NCBI RefSeq assembly: GCF_016907275.1
Contig: NZ_JAFBBP010000001.1
Location: 3,028,001-3,092,000, forward strand
Direction: 5' to 3'
Length of the DNA: 64,000 bases
From: Micromonospora luteifusca
GTDB taxonomy: Bacteria > Actinomycetota > Actinomycetes > Mycobacteriales > Micromonosporaceae
The notes under the pieces are model-generated. The model had not been told where the DNA came from and did not search any database. It was given only the letters and a program-made list of their open reading frames with translations. Positions 8,767 through 17,139 of the stretch are shown in pieces. Position numbers and translations under genes: made by a program. How positions within the stretch are numbered: the stretch's first letter is position 1; each line of letters starts with the position of its first letter.

Positions 8767-8857
8767 CGGAGACTCCGGGATTCGAACCCGGGAGGGGCTT
8801 TAAGACCCCAACCGCATTAGCAGTGCGGCGCCATAGACCAGACTAGGCGAAGTCTCC
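8767..8857 (-). tRNA. tRNA-Ser(GCU)
   Basis: The 91-nt minus-strand gene has a long variable arm typical of tRNA-Ser. The acceptor stem is GGAGACT/AGTCTCC with discriminator G, the anticodon loop is CTGCTAA (anticodon GCT), and the T arm is CGGGTTCGAATCCCG. It lies 35 bp upstream of tRNA-Arg on the same strand and is probably cotranscribed. Confidence 0.96.
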
Positions 8858-9002
8858 CAGGTGGCCCGCAGACCACCGCGCCCGAGAATACAGGTCGCTA
8901 CCCACCGGGAGCAAAACGACTTCCCCGGTACGCCTGCCGTGGCCCCCCGGACCCGTGTTTTGACGCTGTGCGGCAGCGTGATCGGGACTACGCTCCATCG
9001 AT

Positions 9003-10367
9003 ATGCAGGAGCAGCCGCCCAGCGAGTCGACCCGTCGAGAGCCTGCTGAGAGAGCGCGTCGGCGCTCCCCGCGGGCCACCTTCACGCCGCCGGTTGCCGC
9101 CGAGCAGCCCACGGAGACGGCGGCACCGCCGGCAGCCGCTCCGGCGAGCCAGCGTCCTCGACGGGCCAAGGCCGCCCCGGCGGTGCTCTTCCAACCACCG
9201 GAGCCGGACCGCCCCCTGCCCCGACAGCCGAGCCGCCCGTCGACCGGCCCGACCGGCCCGACCGGCCCGACCGGCCCGACCGGCGAGCAGCCAAGCCGGC
9301 CGAGCAGCGACCAGCCAGACCCGCCGACCCACGAGCAACCAGGCCCGCCGGCCGGCGAGCAGCCAGACTCACCGACCGCCACCGGGGGTAGCAGCCAGCC
9401 AGGCCCGTCGGCAGGCGTCGAGCCGGCGACCCGGCCGTCGAAGGCCCGGACCACCCCCGTTCGCAAGGCAGCCGCCAGGAAGGCAGCCGCCACGTCAGCC
9501 GATGTGACCCCGAGCACGCCGCCGCCGGCACCCTCCCCGCGCAAGCGCGCACCGAGCCCCACCAAACGGACGGCGCCCCCTCGAAAGAGCACGACGCCGA
9601 AAGAGTCCGCACCCGAACCCGTGGCCGAGCCGCACAAGGCACTGGCAACCCCCACCGGGGCGCAGACCGCGCCGGCTCTGGGGCGTACCCCGGAATCGGA
9701 GCTGCGGGCGGTCGCCGCGCGCGTGCTCGACCACCCGGGCTTCGCGCCGGAGCTGTTGGCTCTGGCTGCGGTGCGGGCACTCGGGCCCGGCGCGGCCGAC
9801 TGGGCCGAGCGCCTGCGAGCGCGCTACCCGGATGCGTCGGCGGACGGCCTGGCCCGGTTGGCCACCCAGCGGTTCGTCCGCTCGGCGGGCGCGGGCGGGG
9901 CGACCGCGGCGCTGGCCGGTCTCTTCGCGCCGCTGGCCGAGTTGGCCTCGGTGCTGTGGACGCATGCGAATCTGGTGCTGCACCTGGCTGCGGCGTACGG
10001 CAAGGATCCGGCTGATCCTGCCCGGGCCGTCGAGTTGCTGGTGCTCACCCAGGTGCATCCGGATTCGGCGAGCGCGCAGGCGGCCCTGGCTGCCGCACAG
10101 ACGGCGGGCGATCCGGTCGAGGGGGCCTGGCCACGGGCGGCAGAGGCCGCCTGGCGGTTGGCCGCGCCGCTCACCGCACAGGCAGGCGGCTGGGTTGCGT
10201 TGCGGCTGGTGGCGCGGCTGCTACCGGGCGCGGCGGTGCTCGCGGCGGCGCTGGGTGACGCGGCTGCGGCCGACCGGCTCGCGGCCCGAACGGTGGCCGC
10301 CTACCGACCCCACCGGGCGCTGACCGGTCAGAGCCAGTCGAACCACTCCCGGGGCAGCAGCGCGTAG
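9003..10367 (+). CDS. Pro/Thr-rich protein with EcsC-like C-terminal domain
   Basis: Predicted 454 aa. Residues 1 to about 225 are low-complexity, rich in Pro, Ala, Arg, Lys, Gly and Thr, with a GPT tripeptide run around residue 82 (four tandem nine-base units near 9248). The C-terminal ~220 residues are helical and Ala/Leu-rich, with a segment (LASVLWTHANLVLHLAAAYG) and flanking pattern that resemble EcsC-family proteins. TACGCT lies eight bases before the ATG. The last 40 bp overlap the convergent membrane protease gene. EcsC-like assignment is tentative; function unknown. Confidence 0.7.
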   Translation: MQEQPPSESTRREPAERARRRSPRATFTPPVAAEQPTETAAPPAAAPASQRPRRAKAAPAVLFQPPEPDRPLPRQPSRPSTGPTGPTGPTGPTGEQPSRPSSDQPDPPTHEQPGPPAGEQPDSPTATGGSSQPGPSAGVEPATRPSKARTTPVRKAAARKAAATSADVTPSTPPPAPSPRKRAPSPTKRTAPPRKSTTPKESAPEPVAEPHKALATPTGAQTAPALGRTPESELRAVAARVLDHPGFAPELLALAAVRALGPGAADWAERLRARYPDASADGLARLATQRFVRSAGAGGATAALAGLFAPLAELASVLWTHANLVLHLAAAYGKDPADPARAVELLVLTQVHPDSASAQAALAAAQTAGDPVEGAWPRAAEAAWRLAAPLTAQAGGWVALRLVARLLPGAAVLAAALGDAAAADRLAARTVAAYRPHRALTGQSQSNHSRGSSA

Positions 10368-11098
10368 CCGACGAAGGCGACCACGTCGAGCAGGGTGTGC
10401 GCGATGACCAGCGGCAGCACCCGCCGGGTGCGCAGGTAGAAGAGGCTGAACACGACGCCCATCACCGCGTTGCCGACGAACGCGCCGAAGCCCTGGTAGA
10501 GGTGGTACGAGCCGCGTAGCAGCGCGCTGGTCGCGATGATCGCGCCGAGCCGCCACTGGAGCTGGCGCAGCCGGGTGACCAGGTACCCGACCACGATCAC
10601 CTCCTCCAGCACGGCGTTCTGCACGGCGGCGAGGATCAGCACCGGGACCGCCCACCAGACGTCCGGCAGCGCGGCCGGCACGAGCGTGGCGTTGAGGCCG
10701 AGCTGAGCCGCCACCCAGACCAGGGCCAGCCCGGGCAGGCCGATCAGCGCGGCCAAACCAGCGCCGCGGGCCAGGTCCTGGCCGGGCCGCCGGGCGTCCA
10801 GGCCGAGGGTCCGCGCAGGGTCGCCGGGGTCGCGGCTGAGCAGGTGTACGGCGAGCAGCACCGGCAGCAGCGCGAACACGATGCCGAGCAGTTGGTACGT
10901 CAGGTCCAGCCATTGTCGGGCCGACGCCGAGGTGTTCAGTGCGGCGGTCTGCTTGGAGAGCGGCCCCTCCGCGGTCAGCTTCGCGATGATCGAGACCACC
11001 GCGTAGACCGCGGACTGGCCGAGGGAGAGGCCGAGGACCAGCAGCGTCTCGGTGCCCAGCAGTCGGCGGGACACCGGGCGGGTCAGCTCAACGGTCAC
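10328..11098 (-). CDS. CPBP-family intramembrane protease-like protein
   Basis: About 256 aa from a GTG near 11098, which begins just before a conserved-looking TVELTRPVSRRLLG; a GTG at 11164 is possible but adds a non-conserved lead. Several TM segments and the CPBP (Abi/CAAX) motifs are present in order: EE (LEEVIVVGYLVTR), a His after a helix break (RGSYHLYQG) and a final VIAHTLLD. In the first motif the usual Arg (EExxxR) is Val, so the EE pair is intact but the motif is atypical. The family includes prenyl-protein endopeptidases and bacteriocin-immunity proteins; the substrate here is unknown. Confidence 0.85.
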   Translation of the reverse strand: MTVELTRPVSRRLLGTETLLVLGLSLGQSAVYAVVSIIAKLTAEGPLSKQTAALNTSASARQWLDLTYQLLGIVFALLPVLLAVHLLSRDPGDPARTLGLDARRPGQDLARGAGLAALIGLPGLALVWVAAQLGLNATLVPAALPDVWWAVPVLILAAVQNAVLEEVIVVGYLVTRLRQLQWRLGAIIATSALLRGSYHLYQGFGAFVGNAVMGVVFSLFYLRTRRVLPLVIAHTLLDVVAFVGYALLPREWFDWL

Positions 11099-11243
11099 CG
11101 CACCACTCTGCCCGACGGCTGGCGCCGCTGACACGGCCGACCGGCCAGCATGAGCCGATCGCACATTCTGTGCGACCAGCCGACACTCTCCGTGGACATT
11201 CTATGGGCGCCCGTTCCGCTGCCGACTGGAGGAGGAGCGCCCC

Positions 11244-12359
11244 ATGGACAACCTCGCGCGGTTGCTGAAGGAGAGCTGGACCCTCGTCGAGGACGACCGG
11301 GCCCGGCTGAGCGGCCACTTCTACGCCCGGCTGTTCCTGCTCGACCCCGCCCTGCGGCAACTCTTCCCGGTGCAGATGGCCGACCAGGGCGACCGCCTCC
11401 TGGAGGCGATCATCACGGCGGTCCACACCGTGGATGATCCGGAGAGCTTCGACGAGTTTCTCCGGGCGCTGGGCCGCGACCACCGCAAGTACCACGTCGA
11501 CGACCGGCACTACGCGACGATGGGAGTTGCGCTGTTGGATGCGCTGCGCAGCACCGCTGGCGACGGCTGGAACCTGGAGTACGACCAGGCGTGGCGAGAG
11601 TCGTACGCGGCGATCGCCGCCCTGATGATCGCCGGAGCCGCGGACGACGAGGACCCTCCGTTCTGGCACGCCGAGGTGCTGACCCACCAGCGGTACGGCC
11701 CGGACACCGCCGTGCTGACCTGTCAGGCGTTGCAGCATCCGCTGCGCTGGCGGGCTGGGCAGTACGTCAGCCTGGAGGTCCCGCGCCACCACCCCCGGGT
11801 GTGGCGGAACTACTCGGTGGCGAACGCCCCGAAGAGCGACAACGTGCTGGAGTTCCACGTGCGGTCGCCGGGGGCCGGCTGGGTGTCCGGTGCGCTGGTG
11901 CGTCGGGTGCAGCCGGGTGAGCTGCTCCGCCTGGCGGCGCCGATGGGGTCGATGACCCTGGACCGCGCCTCGGAACGGGACATTCTCTGCGTCGCCGGCG
12001 GGGTCGGCCTGGCGCCGATCAAGGCCCTGGTGGAGGAGTTGGCCACCTACAACCGGACCCGGTGGGTGCACGTCTTCTACGGTGCCCGGCATTCGGCGGA
12101 CCTGTACGGCCTCGCCGGGTTGCAGGAGTTGGTCGCCGTACACCCGTGGTTGTCCGTCACCGCGGCCTGTAGTGACGACCCGGACTTCGACGGTGAGCTG
12201 GGCGACATCCCGGACGTGGTGGCCCGGTTCGGCCCGTGGACCACGCACGACTGCTACGTCTCCGGCTCCGCCCGGATGGTCCGGTCCACGCTGCGGGTGC
12301 TCGCCGCGGACGAGGTGCCGCCGCCGAACATCCGCTACGACACCTTCGGTGACCTCTAG
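11244..12359 (+). CDS. Flavohaemoglobin-like protein (globin plus FAD/NAD reductase)
   Basis: Predicted 371 aa, with GGAGGAG ahead of the ATG. Residues 1-135 are a globin: FYARLFLLDP holds the B-helix distal Phe-Tyr pair, and a proximal His lies in HRKYH. Residues ~145-250 form an FAD-binding ferredoxin-reductase domain with RNYS (R-x-Y-S flavin motif), and the rest is an NAD-binding domain (CVAGGVGLAPIKALVEEL, then HVFYGARH). This architecture converts nitric oxide to nitrate with O2 and NAD(P)H, or supports haem reduction. It lacks the extra C-terminal length of E. coli Hmp but keeps both reductase subdomains. Confidence 0.9.
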   Translation: MDNLARLLKESWTLVEDDRARLSGHFYARLFLLDPALRQLFPVQMADQGDRLLEAIITAVHTVDDPESFDEFLRALGRDHRKYHVDDRHYATMGVALLDALRSTAGDGWNLEYDQAWRESYAAIAALMIAGAADDEDPPFWHAEVLTHQRYGPDTAVLTCQALQHPLRWRAGQYVSLEVPRHHPRVWRNYSVANAPKSDNVLEFHVRSPGAGWVSGALVRRVQPGELLRLAAPMGSMTLDRASERDILCVAGGVGLAPIKALVEELATYNRTRWVHVFYGARHSADLYGLAGLQELVAVHPWLSVTAACSDDPDFDGELGDIPDVVARFGPWTTHDCYVSGSARMVRSTLRVLAADEVPPPNIRYDTFGDL

Positions 12360-12376
12360 ACGTTCCTCCCCCCATA

Positions 12377-12416
12377 CCGGGGCGCGTGCCCCTGCCCCCT
12401 GGGGCACGCGCCCCGG
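12377..12416. terminator. Long GC hairpin between convergent genes
   Basis: A perfect 16-bp inverted repeat (12377-12392 and 12401-12416; CCGGGGCGCGTGCCCC and its complement) with an eight-base loop sits between the flavohaemoglobin and deformylase-fusion stops. There is no T run on either strand. Likely a bidirectional transcription end or mRNA 3'-stabilising hairpin. Confidence 0.7.
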
Positions 12417-12428
12417 TCCCCCCTCTGC

Positions 12429-13958
12429 TCAGTAGCGCCAGGGGCGCCCGGTTTCGCGGTATTCCTCCACCGGCACCAACGGCACCCCGGGTGCCATCCG
12501 GTCGACGTAGAGCTTGCCCTCCAGGTGGTCGATCTCGTGTGCGACCAGCCGAGCCATGCCGAACTCGAACGACGTGATGATGCGACTGCCGTCCCACTGG
12601 GCATGTTCCACGTCCAGTCGCAGCGGTCGGGGCACCAGACCTCGGTGATCGAAGAAGGACAGGCAGCCCTCGTACTGCTCGTCGGTGTCCGGGTCGGCGT
12701 CGACCACCCGGGGGTTGAGCAGCACGACCGGTTCGGCCGACCGGTCGGGGGGCCGCAGTACGGCCGCCGCCCGGCCGACACCGAGCTGCGGGGCGGCAAC
12801 GCCGACTCCCTTGCTGAACGGGTGCAACTCGTCGAGCCGGGCCAGTGCCCTGGTGAGCCGGTCGACCACGTCCCGGGCGATCTGCTCCTCGCCGGGCAGG
12901 TCGAACGGGCGGGCACGCTGGCGGAGCAGGTCGGCGCCGCGTTGCACGATGCCGAGGCCGCGCATCCGGTCGCTGGGCCGGACCCGGACCCCGTTGGGCA
13001 CGCTCTCCTGATCGGTCTCCGGGCGGGCACGGAAGCGCCACTGCATCCGGTAGCGGGCGTTCAGCGGTGGGTCGTCGGTCTGCCAGTCGTAGATTGCCCG
13101 GTCGCCCTCGTCGTGGCGCTGCGGGGCCGTCCGCAGCGGGCCCTCCTCCGCCGAGAGCGAGGTCTCCTCGCCCCAGACCTGCGGGTCGAGCGCCGCCGGT
13201 AGGTCGAGGCGTACGGCCAACTGCCGGGTGGGTAGCCGGACGGCCCGCTGGAACCAGGGACCCCACTTGTCGTGCCCGACGCTGTACGCGTACTCGATGG
13301 TGGCCCGGTCGCCGGGGTAGAGCGGGAAGCGCCGCTCTTCGTTCTCGAAGAGCAGCCAGATTTCCTTGAACGCGTCCCGATCGTGTTTGGCTCGCCAGTG
13401 CATCGGCTCCGCGTCGCCACCGCCGTCGTCTCGACGGGCCTGTAATTGCAGCTCGGCGAACGTGAGTTGGTGCTCCCGGTGGTGCCGGTTGGAGCGGCCG
13501 GGGTCGTTCGGGTAGCGGTCGACGGCGACCCGGACCAGGTAGCGGGTGACCGGCTCGGTGCCGGCGTTGTACAGCTCGCGGTGGATGACGCACCGGTAGC
13601 CCTCGTCGGTGTGGGTGAGGGTGGCGAGTTCCCGTTCCACGACGAGGCCGGTGCCGGGAGGCAGCCACTGTCCGGGCAGGTACGGCTCACGGTGCGACTG
13701 ACCCGCACGGGCGTGCCGTAGGTCGTCGTACTCCCGGAAGCGCTGCCAGATCGCGCCGCTGGCCTCCAGGACGGCCTCGGCGCGGCGGGCGAAGTCTTCG
13801 GTCGGGCGGTGCCGGCGCCCTTCGACGTGGCTCACGTAGGACGGGTCGAACCCCATCAGGACGGCCAGTTGTTTCTTGGACAGCCCTCGCCCGGTCCGTT
13901 GTCGGGCGAGCTCGGCCGCGAATGAGTCGGCAGCCCGTTCGAGGGGTGAGGTCGTCAT
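12429..13958 (-). CDS. XRE helix-turn-helix / peptide deformylase fusion protein
   Basis: Predicted 509 aa from the ATG at 13958 (GAGGAAG upstream). Residues ~10-70 are a Cro/CI-type helix-turn-helix (GLSKKQLAVLMGFDPSYVSH). Residues ~90-310 are an uncharacterised, probably beta-rich middle domain with many Trp, Tyr and Arg. Residues ~330-505 are a peptide deformylase with all three metal/active-site motifs intact: GVGVAAPQ, EGCLS (Cys metal ligand) and HEIDHLEG (two His ligands and the catalytic Glu). Peptide deformylase removes the formyl group from nascent N-formyl-methionine; normally it is a free ~170-200 aa enzyme. The fusion to a DNA-binding domain is unusual. Role unknown. Confidence 0.88.
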   Translation of the reverse strand: MTTSPLERAADSFAAELARQRTGRGLSKKQLAVLMGFDPSYVSHVEGRRHRPTEDFARRAEAVLEASGAIWQRFREYDDLRHARAGQSHREPYLPGQWLPPGTGLVVERELATLTHTDEGYRCVIHRELYNAGTEPVTRYLVRVAVDRYPNDPGRSNRHHREHQLTFAELQLQARRDDGGGDAEPMHWRAKHDRDAFKEIWLLFENEERRFPLYPGDRATIEYAYSVGHDKWGPWFQRAVRLPTRQLAVRLDLPAALDPQVWGEETSLSAEEGPLRTAPQRHDEGDRAIYDWQTDDPPLNARYRMQWRFRARPETDQESVPNGVRVRPSDRMRGLGIVQRGADLLRQRARPFDLPGEEQIARDVVDRLTRALARLDELHPFSKGVGVAAPQLGVGRAAAVLRPPDRSAEPVVLLNPRVVDADPDTDEQYEGCLSFFDHRGLVPRPLRLDVEHAQWDGSRIITSFEFGMARLVAHEIDHLEGKLYVDRMAPGVPLVPVEEYRETGRPWRY

Positions 13959-13982
13959 CAGCTTCCTCGTGGCCGGGGCTAT

Positions 13983-14009
13983 AAGTTTCACTTTCTGTGC
14001 GCGAGCACA
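13983..14009. promoter_or_regulatory. Inverted repeats upstream of the XRE-deformylase gene
   Basis: AAGTTTCACTT (13983-13993, arms AAGT/ACTT) and TGTGCGCGAGCACA (13996-14009, perfect five-base arms) lie 25-50 bp upstream of the start codon, where an XRE protein could bind its own promoter. Assignment as operators is inference. Confidence 0.4.
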
Positions 14010-14162
14010 CACGCATCTGGCATCTTTTCGACACACCGCTTGACAAGTCGCGGACGATCACCGATCGCGCCGTCGTTTCTCGCCGCTCACGCCGGGTAGT
14101 ACGCGGAACACGCCGCGCTGCTTTCGCCGGGAGCGGGCGTGACCTGGGCCTCCCGATCAGAC

Positions 14163-14210
14163 CAAGGTGAGGCTTCCCTTAGACCCGACGACCTGGTTAG
14201 GCTAGCCTTA
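14163..14210. promoter_or_regulatory. Twin iron-box-like sites (IdeR/DmdR type)
   Basis: Two 19-bp sites at 14163-14181 and 14192-14210 match the actinobacterial iron-box consensus TTAGGTTAGGCTAACCTAA at 13 and 14 of 19 positions by my count. The second contains GGTTAGGCTAGCCTTA. They lie about 70-115 bp upstream of the FhuF-like gene. Iron-loaded DmdR/IdeR would repress from such sites. This is the main content of the 319-bp gap between 13959 and 14277. Confidence 0.7.
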
Positions 14211-14277
14211 GCTCAGGACGGCACTGGTCGTCCGCCGAGGGCACACTCCTCGGTCACGCGAACGGGGGACGACTCAG

Positions 14278-15066
14278 GTGACAGCGGTGATGCCCAGGCG
14301 GGACACCATCGCCACGCCGCTCGCCCCCGTCACCGCGGCGCTACGGGCCATGTTCGGCACCGACGACGTTCCCGGGCTCGCCCGGGGCCTGCTGGTCGAC
14401 GACGAGTTCGGCTGGACGCCCGCCACCACCCTGATCGACGGCAGTCGGCTGCCCGACCTGCTGCGCGGCGCCGCCGCCCGCTGGGGCGGCACCCCGCACG
14501 CCTGCGCAGCGCTGGCCTGGAAGTCGTACAGCTATTGGACCGCGCTGCCGGTCGTGCTCGGCTGGGCCTCGGCCCGACGGGTGCCGCTGGTCGACCCGGC
14601 CGACGTGCTGATCCACTTCGAGGACCACCGGCAGCTGTTCACCTTGGGCCTGCGCCGCGGCACCACCGTGGCGGTGCTGCCGAGCGACCCGCTGGCGCTC
14701 GCCGGCCTGCCGGAGGTGCGGGTCGTCGCCGACGAGGCGGAGCTCCTGGCCGCGCTGCGCGCCGCACTGCTCGACGCTCACCTGGCGCCGCTCATCACGG
14801 CGATCCAGTCGGAGGTCCGGGTGGGCACCCGGACGCTGCTCGGCTCGGTCGCCTCCGGCATCGCCCACGGCATCCTGCGGGCCGCGGACGGTCTGCCCGG
14901 CTCGACGGTGGAGAGCATCGACACCCTGCTCGGCGCGCTCGACCTGGATGACCTGATCGAGTTGGTGCCGGGGCCGACCGGTGAGCCGAGCGTGCAGCGG
15001 CGCACCTGCTGCCTCGCCTTCACCCTGCCCCGCCCGAAGGTCTGCCAAGGCTGCTGCGTCCGCTAG
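14278..15066 (+). CDS. FhuF-like ferric iron / siderophore reductase
   Basis: Predicted 262 aa from the GTG at 14278 (GGGGGAC upstream; an ATG at 14290 is an alternative). The C-terminus has the FhuF [2Fe-2S] ligand pattern CC-x10-CxxCC, ending three residues before the end of the protein. A central segment rich in Trp and Tyr (LAWKSYSYWTALPVVLGWA) is as in FhuF and IucA/IucC-associated reductases. The role is reduction of ferric siderophores in the cytoplasm to release iron. Two iron boxes upstream fit induction under iron starvation. No siderophore genes are adjacent. Confidence 0.85.
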   Translation: MTAVMPRRDTIATPLAPVTAALRAMFGTDDVPGLARGLLVDDEFGWTPATTLIDGSRLPDLLRGAAARWGGTPHACAALAWKSYSYWTALPVVLGWASARRVPLVDPADVLIHFEDHRQLFTLGLRRGTTVAVLPSDPLALAGLPEVRVVADEAELLAALRAALLDAHLAPLITAIQSEVRVGTRTLLGSVASGIAHGILRAADGLPGSTVESIDTLLGALDLDDLIELVPGPTGEPSVQRRTCCLAFTLPRPKVCQGCCVR

Positions 15067-15090
15067 GTGTTCTGCCCTGGGCCTCGCCGC

Positions 15091-16926
15091 TCAGTCGGTC
15101 AACGATCGGACGTCCCACACCCACACACCGCCGGTGAAGACCGGTTTGATCCCGGTCAGCTCCGTCATCCCCCGGCGCAGCGCGGTCTCGTGCTCGTGCG
15201 GCCCGAGGACGACCACACCGGCCCGCCAGAAACGCAGGTCGTCGACCGCCTCGACCCGAGCCTGCGGGGTGATCGGCGGCACTGCCCCGGTGCGCCGGAT
15301 GGTGGCGAAGAAGCTGCTGGTGGGGCGGGGCGGCGCACCGAACAACGCGACCCGCGGGGGCTCGGCGTTGGGGCGGGTGTCCGGGCCCAGGAAGTAGCCA
15401 CGGGCCAGCGGCATGTCGAGCCGGGTTTGCGCAGACCACCGCAGCGGCTCGGCGTAGGTGGTGTCCGGCAACGGCAGGGCCACCACGCTGCGCCCACCGG
15501 TCACGTACGGACGCCAGGCCCCACTTGTCACGAAGGTGGGGACCGGGTTGAGGTGGGTCACGGGCAGCGGAGTGGGGACGATCGGCAACAGGGCCATCGT
15601 GAGCACGGTTGCGGTGACGAACCGGACCTGTCCCCTCGCGGCCGGGTGCGAGCTGGCCAGTTCGCGGGCGCGTTCGGCAGCGTAGGCGAGCAGCAGCCCG
15701 ATGATCGGGGTGATCGCCAACGCCCACCGCGTCGGCACCACCGAGTGCAGGATCGGCAGGTTCTCCAGCGCCGCCCAGGGCCCCGGCACACCGGTACCCC
15801 GGTTGTCGAAGCGAACCTCGCGGCCCAGCGAGAGCACCGCGAAGAGGAGCCCGAGCGCGGCCAGCGCGAGCACCACGACCGAGCGGCGTAACCACCAGAC
15901 CAGGGCGATCACCAGGACCACCAGCGCCCAGCCGAAGAAGCTGTTCTCCTCGGTCGGATTCTTGGCCAGCCCGGCGGCGGTACGCGGGCTACCGGCAAGC
16001 GCCTCCCGGGAGTACGCGACGAACGAGGCCAGGTCGCTGGAGTAGCCGCGGATCAACCGGGACAACCCGGAGTACGCGTCCGGCCCGAAGAACTGCACGT
16101 ACAGGGGGTACGCCAGCAGCAGCCCGGCGACCCCGGCCGCGACGGCGAGACCGGCGACGAAGGGCCGGGCCCGTGCTCGCAGATCGGCACGACCGAGGGC
16201 GAGCACGCCGATGATCACGCCGAGCCCGATCGCGGTCATCAGCAGGATCTCCAGGTTGAGGAAGGCCTGCCAGACGATCACGAGCGCGAGAAGGACTCCG
16301 TTGCGCAGCCAACGGCCCGCCTCAGCGAGTCGCAGCGTGCGCCAAATGATCAACGGGACGACGAACTGCGACACGATGTTCGGGTGCCCATTGGCGTGCG
16401 ACACCATGGCCGGCGCGAACGCGCAGAAACCACCGCCCAGCCACGCCGGCCCGCGGGCGCCGATCAGGACCCGGGAGAGCAGGAAATACCAGGCAGTGGC
16501 GGTGGCAATCATGCCGGCGGTGAGAAAGACCAGGAATGCCACCCGCGGCCCCAGGAGCAGGGTGACCGGCGTCAGTGGCAATGAAATGGATAATACGGAC
16601 GTATTGGCCATCAGATTCACGCCGTCGGGAACGTTCATCTGATTGGAGTGGAACGGATAGGCAAAATGCGTAACAACTCGCGCACCGTGCGCCATCATCC
16701 ATTCGAACTGCGACTGATCGGACTGGTTGTCCCGCACGCCACTGCCGGGCTCCAACCAGAGGCGAGCAGTCACCCACAGACCGAGCACCACGAAGCTCAG
16801 CACGGCGGCCAGGTCGACCCACTTCCCCTTGCGGGAAGGCCGAACGCCACCAGAGGCCCCCTGCACCGACGACGCAGCGGCCGGACCGCCACTGTCGCTG
16901 GGTACGTCCGGTTCAGGAGTAGTCAT
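15091..16926 (-). CDS. Large polytopic membrane protein, GT-C glycosyltransferase-like
   Basis: Predicted 611 aa. A short acidic and Pro/Ser-rich N-terminus is followed by about ten TM helices. The first extracellular loop has acidic and aromatic residues (DNQSDQSQFEW), as at the lipid-phosphosugar site of GT-C fold enzymes. The soluble C-terminal ~170 residues (after about 440) end WVWDVRSLTD. Its stop is 24 bp from the convergent fhuF-like stop, and it is divergent from a methyltransferase gene at 17140. A role in envelope glycan assembly is inference. Confidence 0.75.
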   Translation of the reverse strand: MTTPEPDVPSDSGGPAAASSVQGASGGVRPSRKGKWVDLAAVLSFVVLGLWVTARLWLEPGSGVRDNQSDQSQFEWMMAHGARVVTHFAYPFHSNQMNVPDGVNLMANTSVLSISLPLTPVTLLLGPRVAFLVFLTAGMIATATAWYFLLSRVLIGARGPAWLGGGFCAFAPAMVSHANGHPNIVSQFVVPLIIWRTLRLAEAGRWLRNGVLLALVIVWQAFLNLEILLMTAIGLGVIIGVLALGRADLRARARPFVAGLAVAAGVAGLLLAYPLYVQFFGPDAYSGLSRLIRGYSSDLASFVAYSREALAGSPRTAAGLAKNPTEENSFFGWALVVLVIALVWWLRRSVVVLALAALGLLFAVLSLGREVRFDNRGTGVPGPWAALENLPILHSVVPTRWALAITPIIGLLLAYAAERARELASSHPAARGQVRFVTATVLTMALLPIVPTPLPVTHLNPVPTFVTSGAWRPYVTGGRSVVALPLPDTTYAEPLRWSAQTRLDMPLARGYFLGPDTRPNAEPPRVALFGAPPRPTSSFFATIRRTGAVPPITPQARVEAVDDLRFWRAGVVVLGPHEHETALRRGMTELTGIKPVFTGGVWVWDVRSLTD

Positions 16927-17139
16927 GACAATTCATAGGGTAGTCAGGGCATGGCGCTGCCGTGACATGTTTCGGGGTACTGCCGTACTATGTGCCGGGT
17001 TCGCCGACCGCCGATCACGAACCCACCCCCCGACCACAATTCGGCCACCCCCGATGCCCCGATTCTTCTGCCATCCCAGCGGATGATTCACTCTGTCGGT
17101 CCAGGCACGGGTCGAGTTCATATCGTGAGGAATCGACGC

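Noticed and set aside
10328..10367. 40-bp overlap of convergent genes as an annotation error
   Set aside because: Both reading frames have ordinary C-termini and stops; convergent 3' overlaps of this size are common in compact actinobacterial genomes.
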